Of a stretch of 64,000 bases of DNA, positions 17,133 through 26,233 are shown piece by piece. Position 1 is the stretch's first letter. Every line of letters begins with the position of its first letter. The stretch lies in contig CANMYO010000001.1 of the NCBI GenBank assembly GCA_947502145.1, positions 372,001 through 436,000 on the forward strand. The letters are read 5' to 3'. The DNA is from an uncultured Paracoccaceae bacterium. GTDB lineage: Bacteria > Pseudomonadota > Alphaproteobacteria > Rhodobacterales > Rhodobacteraceae. Under the pieces are notes generated by a model. That model was not told the DNA's origin. It saw nothing but the letters and a program-made list of their open reading frames with translations, and searched no databases. A program made the position numbers and the translations under genes.

Positions 17133-17993
17133 CTACGCCTTGTTCGCGCGCGCATCATCGGCTTCGAGATCCTGCCAGATCTCTTTGATCCAGCCTTGGA
17201 TGATCTGCGCCTCGGCCCAGCGGTCTGACATTTCGCGCCCGTCCGGCCCGGTCATCGCGTATTCGGGCGGGCCTAACTCGCAGACAAAGATGCAGTCCCC
17301 TGTGGTGTTCCGTGAACGCCAACTGGCAAGGCCCTCGCGCCACCAGTCTTTGAACAATGCGACCCATTTTTGATGCTGCGGGAAATCAAGTTGCAACTGG
17401 ATTTGCTGGCGGGATGCCACGCGCCCCTGAAAGCTGTCGGATCGCGCCAGGATTTGCGAGATCAATCCAAGGTCATGTTCTGACAAGGGAAACCAGAATT
17501 CACGATCCACGACATAATGGGACAGGTCGGCACAAAGCCGCATCTGCGGCAATCGCGCGATTAGTTGCAGCGTTGTGTAAAGATCATTGGTGATGCAATT
17601 GCGATGGGTTTCGAACTGAATTGGCTGCCCGATGCGCTCTGACATATCCATCCAGGTCTCGATAACCCGCACCATGTCATCCAATGCGATTGGCATGACC
17701 TGCCCGATGACGTCCACAAAGGGCGCACCAAAATCTTTGGCCATGCGCAGGGTTTCGTCCAGGGATTCAATTGTTTTTGGAAATGCCACGATAAGCGGAG
17801 TCAGCCCCTGTGCGACCATATTGGGATGCACTTTGCGAGCGACCGCTACATCTGCAGCACCAAGATCAATGGCCATCCCGTCAAATCCGGCACCTGCAAC
17901 CATCTCACACACCTGATCGTAAGGCAGTTTGATCCCGCTTTGGTCATGTGGTTGCATTGCCCAAAGCGACGTATAGACCTGCAAGCGTCTCAT
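17133..17993 (-). CDS. Sugar phosphate isomerase/epimerase-like TIM barrel
   Basis: A 286-residue protein of the AP-endonuclease-2/xylose-isomerase-like TIM-barrel family. IQFETHRNCITNDLYTTL and LCADLSHYVVDREFWFP provide the Glu, His and Asp residues that bind metal in this fold. The exact sugar or polyol substrate is unknown. Its start overlaps the stop of the fatty acid desaturase gene (ATGA, 17990-17993), so the two are translationally coupled, an odd pairing that suggests operon convenience rather than a shared pathway. irr follows 65 bases downstream. Confidence 0.75.
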   Translation of the reverse strand: MRRLQVYTSLWAMQPHDQSGIKLPYDQVCEMVAGAGFDGMAIDLGAADVAVARKVHPNMVAQGLTPLIVAFPKTIESLDETLRMAKDFGAPFVDVIGQVMPIALDDMVRVIETWMDMSERIGQPIQFETHRNCITNDLYTTLQLIARLPQMRLCADLSHYVVDREFWFPLSEHDLGLISQILARSDSFQGRVASRQQIQLQLDFPQHQKWVALFKDWWREGLASWRSRNTTGDCIFVCELGPPEYAMTGPDGREMSDRWAEAQIIQGWIKEIWQDLEADDARANKA

Positions 17994-18973
17994 TCAGCGG
18001 GGACGCGGGCGGTGCGGCCACCGCCAAGCGGCACGATCCAGACTTCGTCCATCGGATATTGGCTTTCATCCTTTGCGTGCAGCTTTCTGATCACCTCGAT
18101 CTGAAACTCGATCCAGCCCATGCGATGAACTTTGCCGGCCTGCACTTCAATCTTGTCGTTGAGCTGCCGAAGTTTCCAGAAGGGAACGGCCGGGAAGGTG
18201 TGATGTGCGGTATGATAGGGCATTTGCCAGCACAGCCAACGGATTAACGGGCCAGCGCGGGTCGAACGGGTGTTTTCAAGAATGTCGGGTTCGTGTGACA
18301 GGCCCAGATGTTCAATTGTGTTCTGTAGCTGATGGACGGGCTTGGTCAGAACCATTGGCAGCACCCAGAATGTCAACGGCGCCCAACTGCCGACAGCGAT
18401 GGCCGACAGCAAGATCAGCGCATATCCCAACAGATGCAGGCGACTTTCGCGGATCACTTTCGCCTCCTCCTCGGGGCGGATGTAGGGTTCCAGTATGATG
18501 CCGCGCGCCCGGCGAATGAGTCCCAAAACCCGGTTGCGCCAATAGGTCACGCCCGAAAGCCAAAGTAGATAGGTCGTCAGCGTATAGGGTTCGCGTATCA
18601 ATTCACCGTCCCGTTCCCAGTCCTGCGTGTATTGGTGGTGGGCGAAATGCATGATCTGGTCGTAGTCGCGCGGAAATATCTGCAAAAACCCGATGCCGCG
18701 CCCGAACCATTCATTCAACCGGCGGGTCTTGAACACGGTCGCATGAGACAACTCGTGCTGCGCTGCATAGGTAAAGTTGAGCAATACCCCCAACACAAGG
18801 CCCGTCAGCAAGACCCAGAATGACCCCAACGCGACCCCGTGCAACCACCCGGCAAGCAATATTGCGCCAATATGGCTGATCATCTGTATCCAGCCGCGCG
18901 CATCTGATCGTTCTGTGAGCGCCCGCAATTCTGGCGGAGTCAGCAACTTGCGGCGTGAGAATGAAGCTTCCAT
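17990..18973 (-). CDS. Membrane fatty acid desaturase
   Basis: A 327-residue integral membrane di-iron desaturase from the ATG at 18973, which has AGAGGA 5 bases upstream. Three histidine boxes are visible: HELSH (73-77), HFAHHQY (109-115) and HTAHHTFP in the C-terminal half, with hydrophobic pairs between. It introduces a double bond into lipid-bound or CoA-bound acyl chains, or hydroxylates a related substrate. Divergent from fabA, which makes unsaturated fatty acids by the anaerobic route, so both routes would be encoded side by side. Confidence 0.88.
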   Translation of the reverse strand: MEASFSRRKLLTPPELRALTERSDARGWIQMISHIGAILLAGWLHGVALGSFWVLLTGLVLGVLLNFTYAAQHELSHATVFKTRRLNEWFGRGIGFLQIFPRDYDQIMHFAHHQYTQDWERDGELIREPYTLTTYLLWLSGVTYWRNRVLGLIRRARGIILEPYIRPEEEAKVIRESRLHLLGYALILLSAIAVGSWAPLTFWVLPMVLTKPVHQLQNTIEHLGLSHEPDILENTRSTRAGPLIRWLCWQMPYHTAHHTFPAVPFWKLRQLNDKIEVQAGKVHRMGWIEFQIEVIRKLHAKDESQYPMDEVWIVPLGGGRTARVPAE

Positions 18974-19153
18974 ATTGTCCTCTGCTGGCCTGAAACCCGG
19001 ATCAATTCCCGTCCAGCCTGCCATGCAACTGCCATTTGGGACAATCGTCTTGTTGCGCTTGGATCGCTTGAGCCCCAAGAGCAGAGGCTTGCCCCCGCAA
19101 ACGGCCTAGTGATAGTGGTCAGGCAACGGACATCCCCAAGAGAAAGCCCAGAT
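18974..19153. promoter_or_regulatory. Divergent promoter region, desaturase / fabA
   Basis: A 180-base gap between two divergent lipid genes. It must contain promoters for both, but I see no sigma-70 boxes close to consensus and no clear dyad. Confidence 0.4.
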
Positions 19154-19663
19154 ATGGCCGATTTTCCTAGCAGCTTTGACAAAGAGGGCCTGTTGCAATG
19201 CGCCCGCGGTGAACTTTTCGGCCCCGGCAACGCGCAGCTTCCAGCCCCGCCGATGCTGATGATGGATCGGATTACGGACATTTCTGGCGATGGCGGCGCA
19301 CATGGTAAGGGACATGTGATTGCCGAATTTGATATCACGCCCGACCTTTGGTTCTTTGACTGCCATTTCCCCGGCAACCCGATCATGCCGGGATGTCTTG
19401 GCCTTGATGGCCTTTGGCAATTGACCGGCTTCAACCTTGGCTGGCGCGGCTGGCAGGGACGCGGTTATGCGCTGGGTGTGGGCGAGGTCAAGCTGACCGG
19501 TATGGTCCGCCCTGATCGCAAGATGCTGACCTACAAAATTGATTTCACCAAAGCCCTACAGACCCGTCGTCTAACAATGGGCGTCGCGGATGGGATCGTC
19601 GAAGCGGACGGTGAAGTGATCTATCAGGTCAAGGACATGAAGGTCGCGTTGAGCGAAAGCTAG
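19154..19663 (+). CDS. fabA: 3-hydroxydecanoyl-ACP dehydratase/isomerase
   Basis: A 169-residue hot-dog-fold enzyme. [18 protein letters not shown] contains His71 and Asp85, the catalytic pair of FabA (the Asp distinguishes it from FabZ, which has Glu). [10 protein letters not shown] is the N-terminal signature. It dehydrates 3-hydroxydecanoyl-ACP and isomerises trans-2 to cis-3, starting unsaturated fatty acid synthesis. The internal ATG at 19154 matches the FabA N-terminus. Its stop overlaps that of the convergent DUF1428 gene by CTAG, which separates it from fabB. Confidence 0.96.
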   Translation: MADFPSSFDKEGLLQCARGELFGPGNAQLPAPPMLMMDRITDISGDGGAHGKGHVIAEFDITPDLWFFDCHFPGNPIMPGCLGLDGLWQLTGFNLGWRGWQGRGYALGVGEVKLTGMVRPDRKMLTYKIDFTKALQTRRLTMGVADGIVEADGEVIYQVKDMKVALSES

Positions 19664-20016
19664 GGCAAGTCAGGCCCGCTGATCGGGTCAAAGCAGCCCA
19701 TGATCAGGCGGGATTGATCAAATGGCAGATCGGTTGGCGGGTTGTAGCTTGGATCGTTGGCCATGATCTGTTCTGCTTTTTGCATGCATGCCCTGTCCGG
19801 CCACACTTGCCAGGCGAAAACAATCTTTTCGCCCGGCTGCGCCGCAACTGCCTGACGAAAGTCTGTGATCTTGCCATCAGGTACAAAGTCCTCCCATGCC
19901 TCAGTCACGGACAAGCAGCCAAGCGCCCGCAACCGCTGTGCAGATGACGCGGCCCAGCAATGATAGTCTTTTTCGCGATCTTCCGGCACGGGGATAACCA
20001 AACCCACGATATACAT
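19660..20016 (-). CDS. DUF1428 family protein
   Basis: A 118-residue ferredoxin-like small protein of the YbaA/DUF1428 family: [20 protein letters not shown] at the start, a central [15 protein letters not shown] and a C-terminal [21 protein letters not shown] lies just upstream of the ATG at 20016. Biochemical role unknown; the fold resembles dimeric alpha-beta barrels. It is inserted, on the opposite strand, between fabA and fabB, which are normally adjacent. Confidence 0.85.
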   Translation of the reverse strand: MYIVGLVIPVPEDREKDYHCWAASSAQRLRALGCLSVTEAWEDFVPDGKITDFRQAVAAQPGEKIVFAWQVWPDRACMQKAEQIMANDPSYNPPTDLPFDQSRLIMGCFDPISGPDLP

Positions 20017-20138
20017 CGCTGCCCTCCTGCTTTTGGTCAGCTTAGCATGGCAGCCCTGCAAGCGCCCAATTTCTTTGCGCTTGCAGGGCTGCAACCGGCT
20101 AGCCTAAACAGGCAGGAACCGCAGAAAAAGGAGCGCCT

Positions 20139-21368
20139 ATGCGTCGTGTTGTCGTTACCGGGTTGGGCATCGTCTCACCCATCGGAAATAATGCCGAAGA
20201 GGTTACCGCCGCATTGAAGGCTGGTCGCTCCGGTATCGAAGCCTCGCCGGAAATGGCGGAACATGGTTTTCGCAGTCAGGTCGCCGGAACGTTGAAAATT
20301 GATGTGACGGAACATGTCGACAAGCGCACGTTGCGGTTCATGGGGCCGGGTGCGGCCTATGCCCATATTGCCATGGGTCAGGCGATTGCCGATGCGGGAT
20401 TGGACGAAGATCAGGTTGTTAACCCGATGACCGGGCTGATTGCAGGGTCTGGTGGGCCATCAACAAGTGCGATGTTTGCCGCACACAAGGTTGTGGAAAA
20501 CACCGGCGCGACAAAGCGTATCGGGCCATTCGCGGTGCCAAAAACCATGTCATCCACAGTCAGCGCGAACCTTGCGACGGCCTACAAGATCAAGGGTATG
20601 AACTTTTCGATCACATCGGCCTGTTCGACGTCATTGCATTGCATTGGCATGGCCGCGCAGCAGATCGCACTTGGTTTGCAGGATACAATGTTCGCTGGCG
20701 GCGGTGAGGAATTGGATTGGACCCTCTCCTGCCTGTTTGACGCAATGGGCGCCATGAGCAGCAAGTACAACGACACACCAGAACGTGCATCGCGCGCCTT
20801 TGATGCGGACCGCGACGGGTTTGTCATCGCCGGGGGCGGCGCAATGGTGGTGCTGGAAAGCCTCGATAGCGCGCAGGCCCGCGGCGCAAAAATCTACGCG
20901 GAGGTGACCGGGTTCTCGGCGACGTCTGATGGCGCAGACATGGTTGCCCCATCTGGCGAGGGCGGCGAACGCGCGATGCGCGGCGCATTGGCATCGCTGC
21001 CTGAGGGGCGCGCGGTCAGCTATATCAACGCCCATGGGACATCAACGCCGGTTGGTGACGTTGGTGAGATTGAGGCCGTCCGCCGCGTGTTCGGTGAAGG
21101 CGCAACGCCGCCAGTCAGTTCAACGAAGTCAATGACCGGGCACAGTCAGGGCGCGACCGGTGCGCAGGAGGCCGTGTATTGCCTGTTGATGCTTGAGCAT
21201 GATTTCATTGTGCCATCCATCAACGTTGAAACCCTTGATCCGGCGCTGAACCCGGCAGAAATTGCAACCAAACTGGTTGAAAACGCCGGGCTCGACACGG
21301 TGATGACCAACAGCTTTGGTTTCGGCGGAACCAATGGATCCATGCTGCTAAGCAAGTTTCAGGGCTAG
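20139..21368 (+). CDS. fabB: 3-oxoacyl-ACP synthase I
   Basis: A 409-residue beta-ketoacyl-ACP synthase. The nucleophile is Cys162 ([12 protein letters not shown]), and the two His sites are [11 protein letters not shown] and [16 protein letters not shown], with FabA, elongates cis-3-decenoyl-ACP to long unsaturated chains. A strong AAGGAG box precedes the ATG. Its position after fabA and before fabI supports FabB over FabF. The stop overlaps the convergent exported-protein gene by CTAG. Confidence 0.95.
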   Translation: MRRVVVTGLGIVSPIGNNAEEVTAALKAGRSGIEASPEMAEHGFRSQVAGTLKIDVTEHVDKRTLRFMGPGAAYAHIAMGQAIADAGLDEDQVVNPMTGLIAGSGGPSTSAMFAAHKVVENTGATKRIGPFAVPKTMSSTVSANLATAYKIKGMNFSITSACSTSLHCIGMAAQQIALGLQDTMFAGGGEELDWTLSCLFDAMGAMSSKYNDTPERASRAFDADRDGFVIAGGGAMVVLESLDSAQARGAKIYAEVTGFSATSDGADMVAPSGEGGERAMRGALASLPEGRAVSYINAHGTSTPVGDVGEIEAVRRVFGEGATPPVSSTKSMTGHSQGATGAQEAVYCLLMLEHDFIVPSINVETLDPALNPAEIATKLVENAGLDTVMTNSFGFGGTNGSMLLSKFQG

Positions 21369-21832
21369 TCCGTTTTCAGCGTGACGGTGCCCACGATGTG
21401 TGACTTTCGTCGCGGCATTGCCTCGTAAAGGATCGAGACGCCGGTGGTGGCGATGCCCTCACCGGTCATACCTGCGAAGCGCCCTGTACCGGCGACGACG
21501 TTCCATGTGTTGGCGGCCCCCTGTTCGCCAGCCTTCCAGGAGATCGTGAACGTGTGTTCGCCGTCTCCGAAAATGCAGATTCCCTCGATAGAATTGACAC
21601 CATCGCGTTCGGAAAATCCGCCGCCGATGCACCGGGCTGGACCCTCTTCCAGCGGCCCCTCGATCACTTCGTAAAAACCGACGTTATCCTGAAACAGATA
21701 TGCTTTCGTCGAGAGCTGAAAAAGTTCCTGGTTCAGCGGGTAGATATTGTTGATCTCAAGCCGCTCCTGAGCGTTCGCGCCGGATGACGCCATCACCAAA
21801 AGGGCGGCGGATGCGCAGAATCGTGGTGTCAT
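21365..21832 (-). CDS. Exported protein of unknown function
   Basis: A 155-residue protein from the ATG at 21832 (AGGAAA upstream) with a Sec signal peptide ending near SSGANAQ. The mature part ends in [20 protein letters not shown], a pattern I associate with small beta-barrel proteins of the allene-oxide-cyclase/dirigent-like shape, but no function can be assigned. Two Cys in the middle (CIGGGF and GICIFGDG) could bond. Likely periplasmic. It is convergent with fabB and divergent from fabI. Confidence 0.72.
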   Translation of the reverse strand: MTPRFCASAALLVMASSGANAQERLEINNIYPLNQELFQLSTKAYLFQDNVGFYEVIEGPLEEGPARCIGGGFSERDGVNSIEGICIFGDGEHTFTISWKAGEQGAANTWNVVAGTGRFAGMTGEGIATTGVSILYEAMPRRKSHIVGTVTLKTD

Positions 21833-21987
21833 GTGGTGTTTCCTGGGCAAAATGATCATTCGATTTTGACATTAGCACAGGACAGCAGCGCCGGCGCGAT
21901 CGAAACCAAAAGAAAACGTAAGCGTCCCAAATCTTGACCTTAAAGGGTAAAAGCTGCACTGAAGAACAAAGGAATAAGGGGGCAGAA

Positions 21988-22773
21988 ATGACCATTTCAA
22001 TGCAGGGTAAACGCGGTCTGGTCATGGGTGTAGCCAATGAACGGTCAATTGCTTGGGGCATTGCCCGCGCGATGGCCGCGGCGGGTGCAGAGCTCGCCTT
22101 TACTTACCAGGGGGAAGCATTTGGATCGCGCCTGAAGCCGCTGGCCGAAAGCGTCGGGTCGGACATTATGATTGATGTTGACGTCACCAATGATGAAAGC
22201 ATGGATCAGGCCTTTCAGACGCTCAAGGACCGTTGGGGTTCCATTGATTTTGTCGTCCACGCCATTGCCTATTCTGACAAGAACGAGTTGACCGGCCGTT
22301 TCATCAACACCACCGGCGCAAACTTTCGCAATTCACTGACGATCAGTTGTTACAGCTTCATTGATGTGGCCCGCCGCGCGTCTGAAATTATGCCAAATGG
22401 CGGCACGTTGCTGACACTGACATATCAGGGCAGCAACCGGGTGACGCCCTTCTACAATGTCATGGGTGTTGCCAAGGCAGCGCTGGAAAGCGCGACGCGG
22501 TATCTTGCCAATGATCTTGGTCCGCAGGGTATTCGTGTGAATGCGATTTCACCCGGCCCGATGAAAACATTGGCTGGCGCCGCAATCGGGGGCGCACGCA
22601 AGACGTACAAACACACGGGCGAAAATGCACCGCTTGGCAATGCCACGCTTGAGGCTGTGGGCGGTACGGCGGTCTATCTCGCCTCGGACGCTGGCAGCCA
22701 TACATCCGGCGAAGTCATTCGGGTCGATGGCGGCTACCACATCCTGGGGATGCCGCAGCCTGATCACCTTTAA
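21988..22773 (+). CDS. fabI: Enoyl-ACP reductase (NADH)
   Basis: A 261-residue short-chain dehydrogenase-type enoyl reductase. The N-terminal GLVMGVANERSIAWGIA is the FabI-specific cofactor loop, and the catalytic Tyr-X6-Lys is in FYNVMGVAKAALESA. The C-terminal half has SPGPMKTLAGAAIGG, the flexible substrate-binding loop. It completes each round of fatty acid elongation and is the triclosan/isoniazid-type target. The ATG at 21988 has AAGGGGG upstream. The stop overlaps a convergent VOC gene by TTAA. Confidence 0.96.
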   Translation: MTISMQGKRGLVMGVANERSIAWGIARAMAAAGAELAFTYQGEAFGSRLKPLAESVGSDIMIDVDVTNDESMDQAFQTLKDRWGSIDFVVHAIAYSDKNELTGRFINTTGANFRNSLTISCYSFIDVARRASEIMPNGGTLLTLTYQGSNRVTPFYNVMGVAKAALESATRYLANDLGPQGIRVNAISPGPMKTLAGAAIGGARKTYKHTGENAPLGNATLEAVGGTAVYLASDAGSHTSGEVIRVDGGYHILGMPQPDHL

Positions 22774-23159
22774 CCTTGTACGTCTGGCGTCATCATGCCC
22801 ATGACGGCGCCAGTTGGATCCTGCAACATGGCAATGCGACCGGTGCCGGGCATGTCCCACGGCTCTTGCAGGACCTTGCCACCCGCAGCGACTGTTGCCT
22901 TGCAGGTTGCGTCGATGTCATCCACCGCAAAATATGAATTCCAATGTGGGGGCGTATCGTCCATCCCGGGAAGACCGGTCATGTCCATGATCCCTGCAAC
23001 CATGCGTTCAACCTTCTTGGCGATATGATATTCACCACCGCCGTCCATTGGCATCACATCGAAAGTCCAGCCGCACATTGCGCTGTAATATTCTTTCGCG
23101 GCATTGACATCCCGCGTCATTAATTCGGTCCACCAGACCTCACCATGTGTTTCAGACAT
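22770..23159 (-). CDS. VOC family (glyoxalase/bleomycin-resistance fold) protein
   Basis: A 129-residue protein from the ATG at 23159, with GGGAGAG upstream. Beta-alpha-beta modules begin with GEVWWTELMTRDVNAAKEYY and later HWNSYFAVDDIDATCKATVAAGG, followed by ALLQDPTGA-like IAMLQDPTGAVMG, all typical of VOC proteins. Metal ligands cannot be assigned with certainty and no substrate is evident. It lies downstream of the FKBP gene on the same strand with a 59-base gap. Confidence 0.85.
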   Translation of the reverse strand: MSETHGEVWWTELMTRDVNAAKEYYSAMCGWTFDVMPMDGGGEYHIAKKVERMVAGIMDMTGLPGMDDTPPHWNSYFAVDDIDATCKATVAAGGKVLQEPWDMPGTGRIAMLQDPTGAVMGMMTPDVQG

Positions 23160-23218
23160 GAATTCACTCTCCCAATTGCATTGTGAGGGTATCATAGCAT
23201 GAAGCCTGGCGTGATGCG

Positions 23219-23653
23219 CTAGGCCGCGTCGATTGCGATCATTTCAATTGCAAATGTCAAATCCTTGCCAGCCAAAGGGTGATTGGCGTCCAGCGTGACC
23301 TCAGTTTCGCTGACCTCTGCAACTGTCACGGGAATGACCTGCCCTTCAGGAGACTGCATTTGCAATTGGGTTCCCACCTCAAGTGGAATGTCTGCCGGAA
23401 TATCACCGCGCGGGATCGCCTGACGGGCCTGATCGTTTACCGGGCCATAGGCATTGTCGGCGGCCACTTCCACCACTTTCTTATCCCCGACAGCCATCCC
23501 AGGAATAGCAGAATCAAGGCCAGGAATTATCATCCCGGACCCCACAGCAAACTCAAGCGGGTCGCGCCCTTCGGAGCTGTCGAACACTTCGCCGCCAGCC
23601 AGTGTTCCGGTATAATGAATACGGACCGTGTCGCCGCTTTTCGCCGTGGTCAT
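23219..23653 (-). CDS. FKBP-type peptidyl-prolyl isomerase (SlyD-like)
   Basis: A 144-residue FKBP with an inserted flap: DTVRIHYTGTLAGGEVFDSS at the N-terminus, EFAVGSGMIIPGLDSAIPGM, and AYGPVNDQARQAIPRGD, then LDANHPLAGKDLTFAIEM. This is the SlyD/SlpA layout, lacking SlyD's His-rich metal tail. It catalyses proline isomerisation and acts as a chaperone. The start is the ATG at 23653; a TTG precedes it in frame. The ribosome-binding site AAGGAT is part of a 12-bp perfect palindrome (23655-23666). Confidence 0.92.
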   Translation of the reverse strand: MTTAKSGDTVRIHYTGTLAGGEVFDSSEGRDPLEFAVGSGMIIPGLDSAIPGMAVGDKKVVEVAADNAYGPVNDQARQAIPRGDIPADIPLEVGTQLQMQSPEGQVIPVTVAEVSETEVTLDANHPLAGKDLTFAIEMIAIDAA

Positions 23654-23762
23654 CAAGGATATCCTTTGTCATGATTTACGCGACCTTATCGGCTGCCATT
23701 TCCAGCCGCAAACGGGTTTCCCTTCATCTGCACGCATGGCACTGTGCGAAAAAGGGGACGCC

Positions 23763-24434
23763 ATGCCAATTACAACCTGCGTTTTTGATGCCTACGGAAC
23801 GCTATTTGACGTCAATGCCGCAGCCCGCCTTGTGGCTGAAGATGACCCACGACTTGCTAAAATCTGGCCGCAACTGGCAGCCGATTGGCGGAGCAAACAG
23901 CTGGAATACACATGGCTGCGCGCTGTCGCTGGCCGCCATTGTGATTTCTGGCAGGTCACGCAAGATGGGCTTGACTGGGCCCTGGATTCTGCGCGGCTGG
24001 ATGACCCGAAACTGCGCGAAAGCTTACTGGCGCTATATTGGGAATTGCCTGCATATCCAGAAGTGCCATCAATGCTGGCAGCGCTTGCCCAGCGGGGCAT
24101 TAAATCAGCGATCCTGTCCAATGGCTCTCCGGAGATGCTGGCAGGCGCGGTTGAGGCTGCGGGTATCGGGGAACTCCTTTCCGCGTGTCTGTCGGTCGAA
24201 GATGTCGGCGTATTCAAGCCGCATGATCGCGTCTATGACCTTGTCCAGGAACATTTTTCCGTCGCGCACGAGGATGTCCTGTTTGGGTCATCCAACGGTT
24301 GGGACGCCTGTGGCGCGGCCGGGTATGGGTTTACAACGGTCTGGGTCAACCGGACAGGTGCACCGCTTGACCGGCTTTATGCCGAACCACACCACATTCT
24401 GAAAGATCTCAGCACAATTCCGGATCTCATATGA
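23763..24434 (+). CDS. Haloacid dehalogenase, type II (HAD superfamily)
   Basis: A 223-residue HAD protein. Motif I CVFDAYGTLFDV with nucleophile Asp9, motif II ILSNGSPEML, a Lys in GVFKPHDRVYDL, and motif III FGSSNGWDACGAAGYGF fit L-2-haloacid dehalogenases, which hydrolyse the carbon-halogen bond with inversion. The S-S-N-x-W-D motif is the type II signature. The ATG at 23763 follows AGGGG. The stop overlaps the next start (ATGA), so it is coupled to an alpha/beta hydrolase. A generic phosphatase cannot be excluded, but motif III favours dehalogenase. Confidence 0.86.
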   Translation: MPITTCVFDAYGTLFDVNAAARLVAEDDPRLAKIWPQLAADWRSKQLEYTWLRAVAGRHCDFWQVTQDGLDWALDSARLDDPKLRESLLALYWELPAYPEVPSMLAALAQRGIKSAILSNGSPEMLAGAVEAAGIGELLSACLSVEDVGVFKPHDRVYDLVQEHFSVAHEDVLFGSSNGWDACGAAGYGFTTVWVNRTGAPLDRLYAEPHHILKDLSTIPDLI

Positions 24435-25243
24435 AATTCAAAGTTTCCGACGGCACGCAACTGCATTTCACCGATGAGGGCGATGGTCCGCCGGTCATTG
24501 CCCTGGCGGGATTAACCCGCAATGGACGCGATTTTGATCACGTCGCGCCGCATCTGAATGCGCGCCTGATCCGTTTGGATTATCGCGGACGTGGGCAGTC
24601 TGACTGGGCAGCGCACAGCACTTATACGATCCCGCAAGAGGCACGGGACACGCTTGACCTGATGGATCATCTGGGACTTGAAAGGGCTGCGATCCTTGGC
24701 ACATCGCGCGGCGGCCTTATCGCGATGGTACTGGCCGCAACAGCCAAGAACCGTGTGTCAGCAGTGGCATTGAATGACATTGGCCCGGTCATCGCCGAAA
24801 GCGGCCTGTCCGTGATCAAAAATTACATTGGCCTGCCTCCGGCACAATCGACTTACGCCGAAGCCGCCGCATTTCGGGACCGAACTTGGGTCCATTTCAA
24901 AAATGTCCCGATGTCGCGTTGGCGCGCAGAGGTGGAACAACACTACCTGCAAACGCCCGATGGGCTGCAGCTTCGCTATGACCCGAAGTTGCGTGATGCG
25001 GTGCTTGAAGCTGGTGCACAACCGGCCCCCGACCTTTGGCCCTTGTTTGATGCTTTGTCGGGTTTGCCGCTGGCGCTGATCCGCGGCGCAAATTCTGATC
25101 TGCTGGCATCGGAAACTGCGGCTGAAATGTTGCGGCGGCAGCCGGACATGGCGTTTGCCGACGTCCCCGACCGCGGCCATGTGCCATTTCTGGATGAGCC
25201 TGCGGCGCTGGCCGTCCTGCAGGATTGGATCGCAAAGCTATGA
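24431..25243 (+). CDS. Alpha/beta hydrolase
   Basis: A 270-residue single-domain hydrolase. Oxyanion region ALAGLTRNGRDFDHVAPHL, strand DYRGRGQSDWA, nucleophile elbow GTSRGGL (Ser in G-T-S-R-G) and catalytic His in DRGHVPFLDEP. Substrate unknown; this subfamily includes ester hydrolases of small metabolites. It overlaps the HAD gene upstream and the PLP-enzyme gene downstream, both by ATGA, indicating a tightly coupled three-gene set. Confidence 0.87.
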   Translation: MKFKVSDGTQLHFTDEGDGPPVIALAGLTRNGRDFDHVAPHLNARLIRLDYRGRGQSDWAAHSTYTIPQEARDTLDLMDHLGLERAAILGTSRGGLIAMVLAATAKNRVSAVALNDIGPVIAESGLSVIKNYIGLPPAQSTYAEAAAFRDRTWVHFKNVPMSRWRAEVEQHYLQTPDGLQLRYDPKLRDAVLEAGAQPAPDLWPLFDALSGLPLALIRGANSDLLASETAAEMLRRQPDMAFADVPDRGHVPFLDEPAALAVLQDWIAKL

Positions 25244-26220
25244 ATATTGACCTTATCCGGGCTGCAGCAACGCGGCTGGCCGGGCACACACGTGTTACCC
25301 CTTTGCTGAGCTCACCGTTCCTTGACGACATTGCGGGGCGCCGGCTTTTTGTTAAGGCGGAATGCCTGCAACACACCGGAAGTTTTAAGTTTCGGGGTGG
25401 TTGGTCGGCTCTGTCAGCGCTCGCGCCCAAGAAACGCAAGAACGGGGTGATCGCTTTTTCTTCCGGCAATCATGCGCAGGGCGTTGCACTAGCTGCCAAG
25501 CTGCACGGCGTCCCCAGCGTCATTGTCATGCCGCACGATGCACCGGCAGTTAAGATCGCCAATACGCGCGCGTTTGGCGCTGAGGTCATTCTTTACGATC
25601 GGGCAAACGAAAGTCGCGAGGACATCGGCGCAACGCTTGCTGCGGATCGCGGGTTGACCCTGATCCGGCCCTTTGATGAGCCACAGGTTATTGCAGGGCA
25701 AGGCACCTGCGGGCTTGAGATCGCGCAACAGGCCGCCGAACTTGACGCAACTGAGGCGGAAGTTCTGGTGTGTTGTGGCGGCGGTGGCCTGACTGCTGGC
25801 ATTGCGCTTGCCCTTGCTGCGGATGCGCCGGGTATGCGTGTCCGCCCTTGTGAGCCGGACGGCTTTGACGATGTGGCCCGATCCCTGCAATCGGGCGTGA
25901 AACAAAGCAATCGAGCCCTGACCGGGTCCATTTGCGATGCGATCGTGACGCCCTCGCCGGGGGATTTGACCTTGCCGATCATGCAGGACCATTGCGCAGC
26001 GGGCCTTGTCGTCACGGATGAAGAGTGCCTGCAAGCCATTGGTCTGGCGTTTGAGCGTTTGCGGATCGTGATTGAACCCGGCGGTGCCGCAGCGCTTGCT
26101 GCCGCACTTTTCCGCAAAGATCAGATTTCCAGCGATACAGTCGTGGCCGTTGCAACAGGTGGCAATATTGATCGGGCAACCTTTGCGCGTGCTTTAGCCC
26201 TGCATGATGTGGCGGAATAG
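25240..26220 (+). CDS. Threonine/serine dehydratase-like PLP enzyme
   Basis: A 326-residue fold-type II PLP enzyme. The Schiff-base lysine is Lys50 in QHTGSFKFRGG; the phosphate-binding glycine loop is VCCGGGGLTAGIAL; no C-terminal ACT regulatory domain is present. This fits catabolic threonine dehydratase, serine racemase or a hydroxyaspartate dehydratase; sequence alone cannot separate them. It begins at 25240 by ATGA overlap with the alpha/beta hydrolase. An ATG at 25225 would be possible but lacks the coupling. Confidence 0.85.
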   Translation: MNIDLIRAAATRLAGHTRVTPLLSSPFLDDIAGRRLFVKAECLQHTGSFKFRGGWSALSALAPKKRKNGVIAFSSGNHAQGVALAAKLHGVPSVIVMPHDAPAVKIANTRAFGAEVILYDRANESREDIGATLAADRGLTLIRPFDEPQVIAGQGTCGLEIAQQAAELDATEAEVLVCCGGGGLTAGIALALAADAPGMRVRPCEPDGFDDVARSLQSGVKQSNRALTGSICDAIVTPSPGDLTLPIMQDHCAAGLVVTDEECLQAIGLAFERLRIVIEPGGAAALAAALFRKDQISSDTVVAVATGGNIDRATFARALALHDVAE

Positions 26221-26233
26221 GCCCCGAGAATAG

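Noticed and set aside
23655-23666. 12-bp perfect palindrome AAGGATATCCTT at the FKBP ribosome-binding site
   Set aside because: It consists of the Shine-Dalgarno sequence and its chance complement; no second copy or neighbouring regulator supports an operator.
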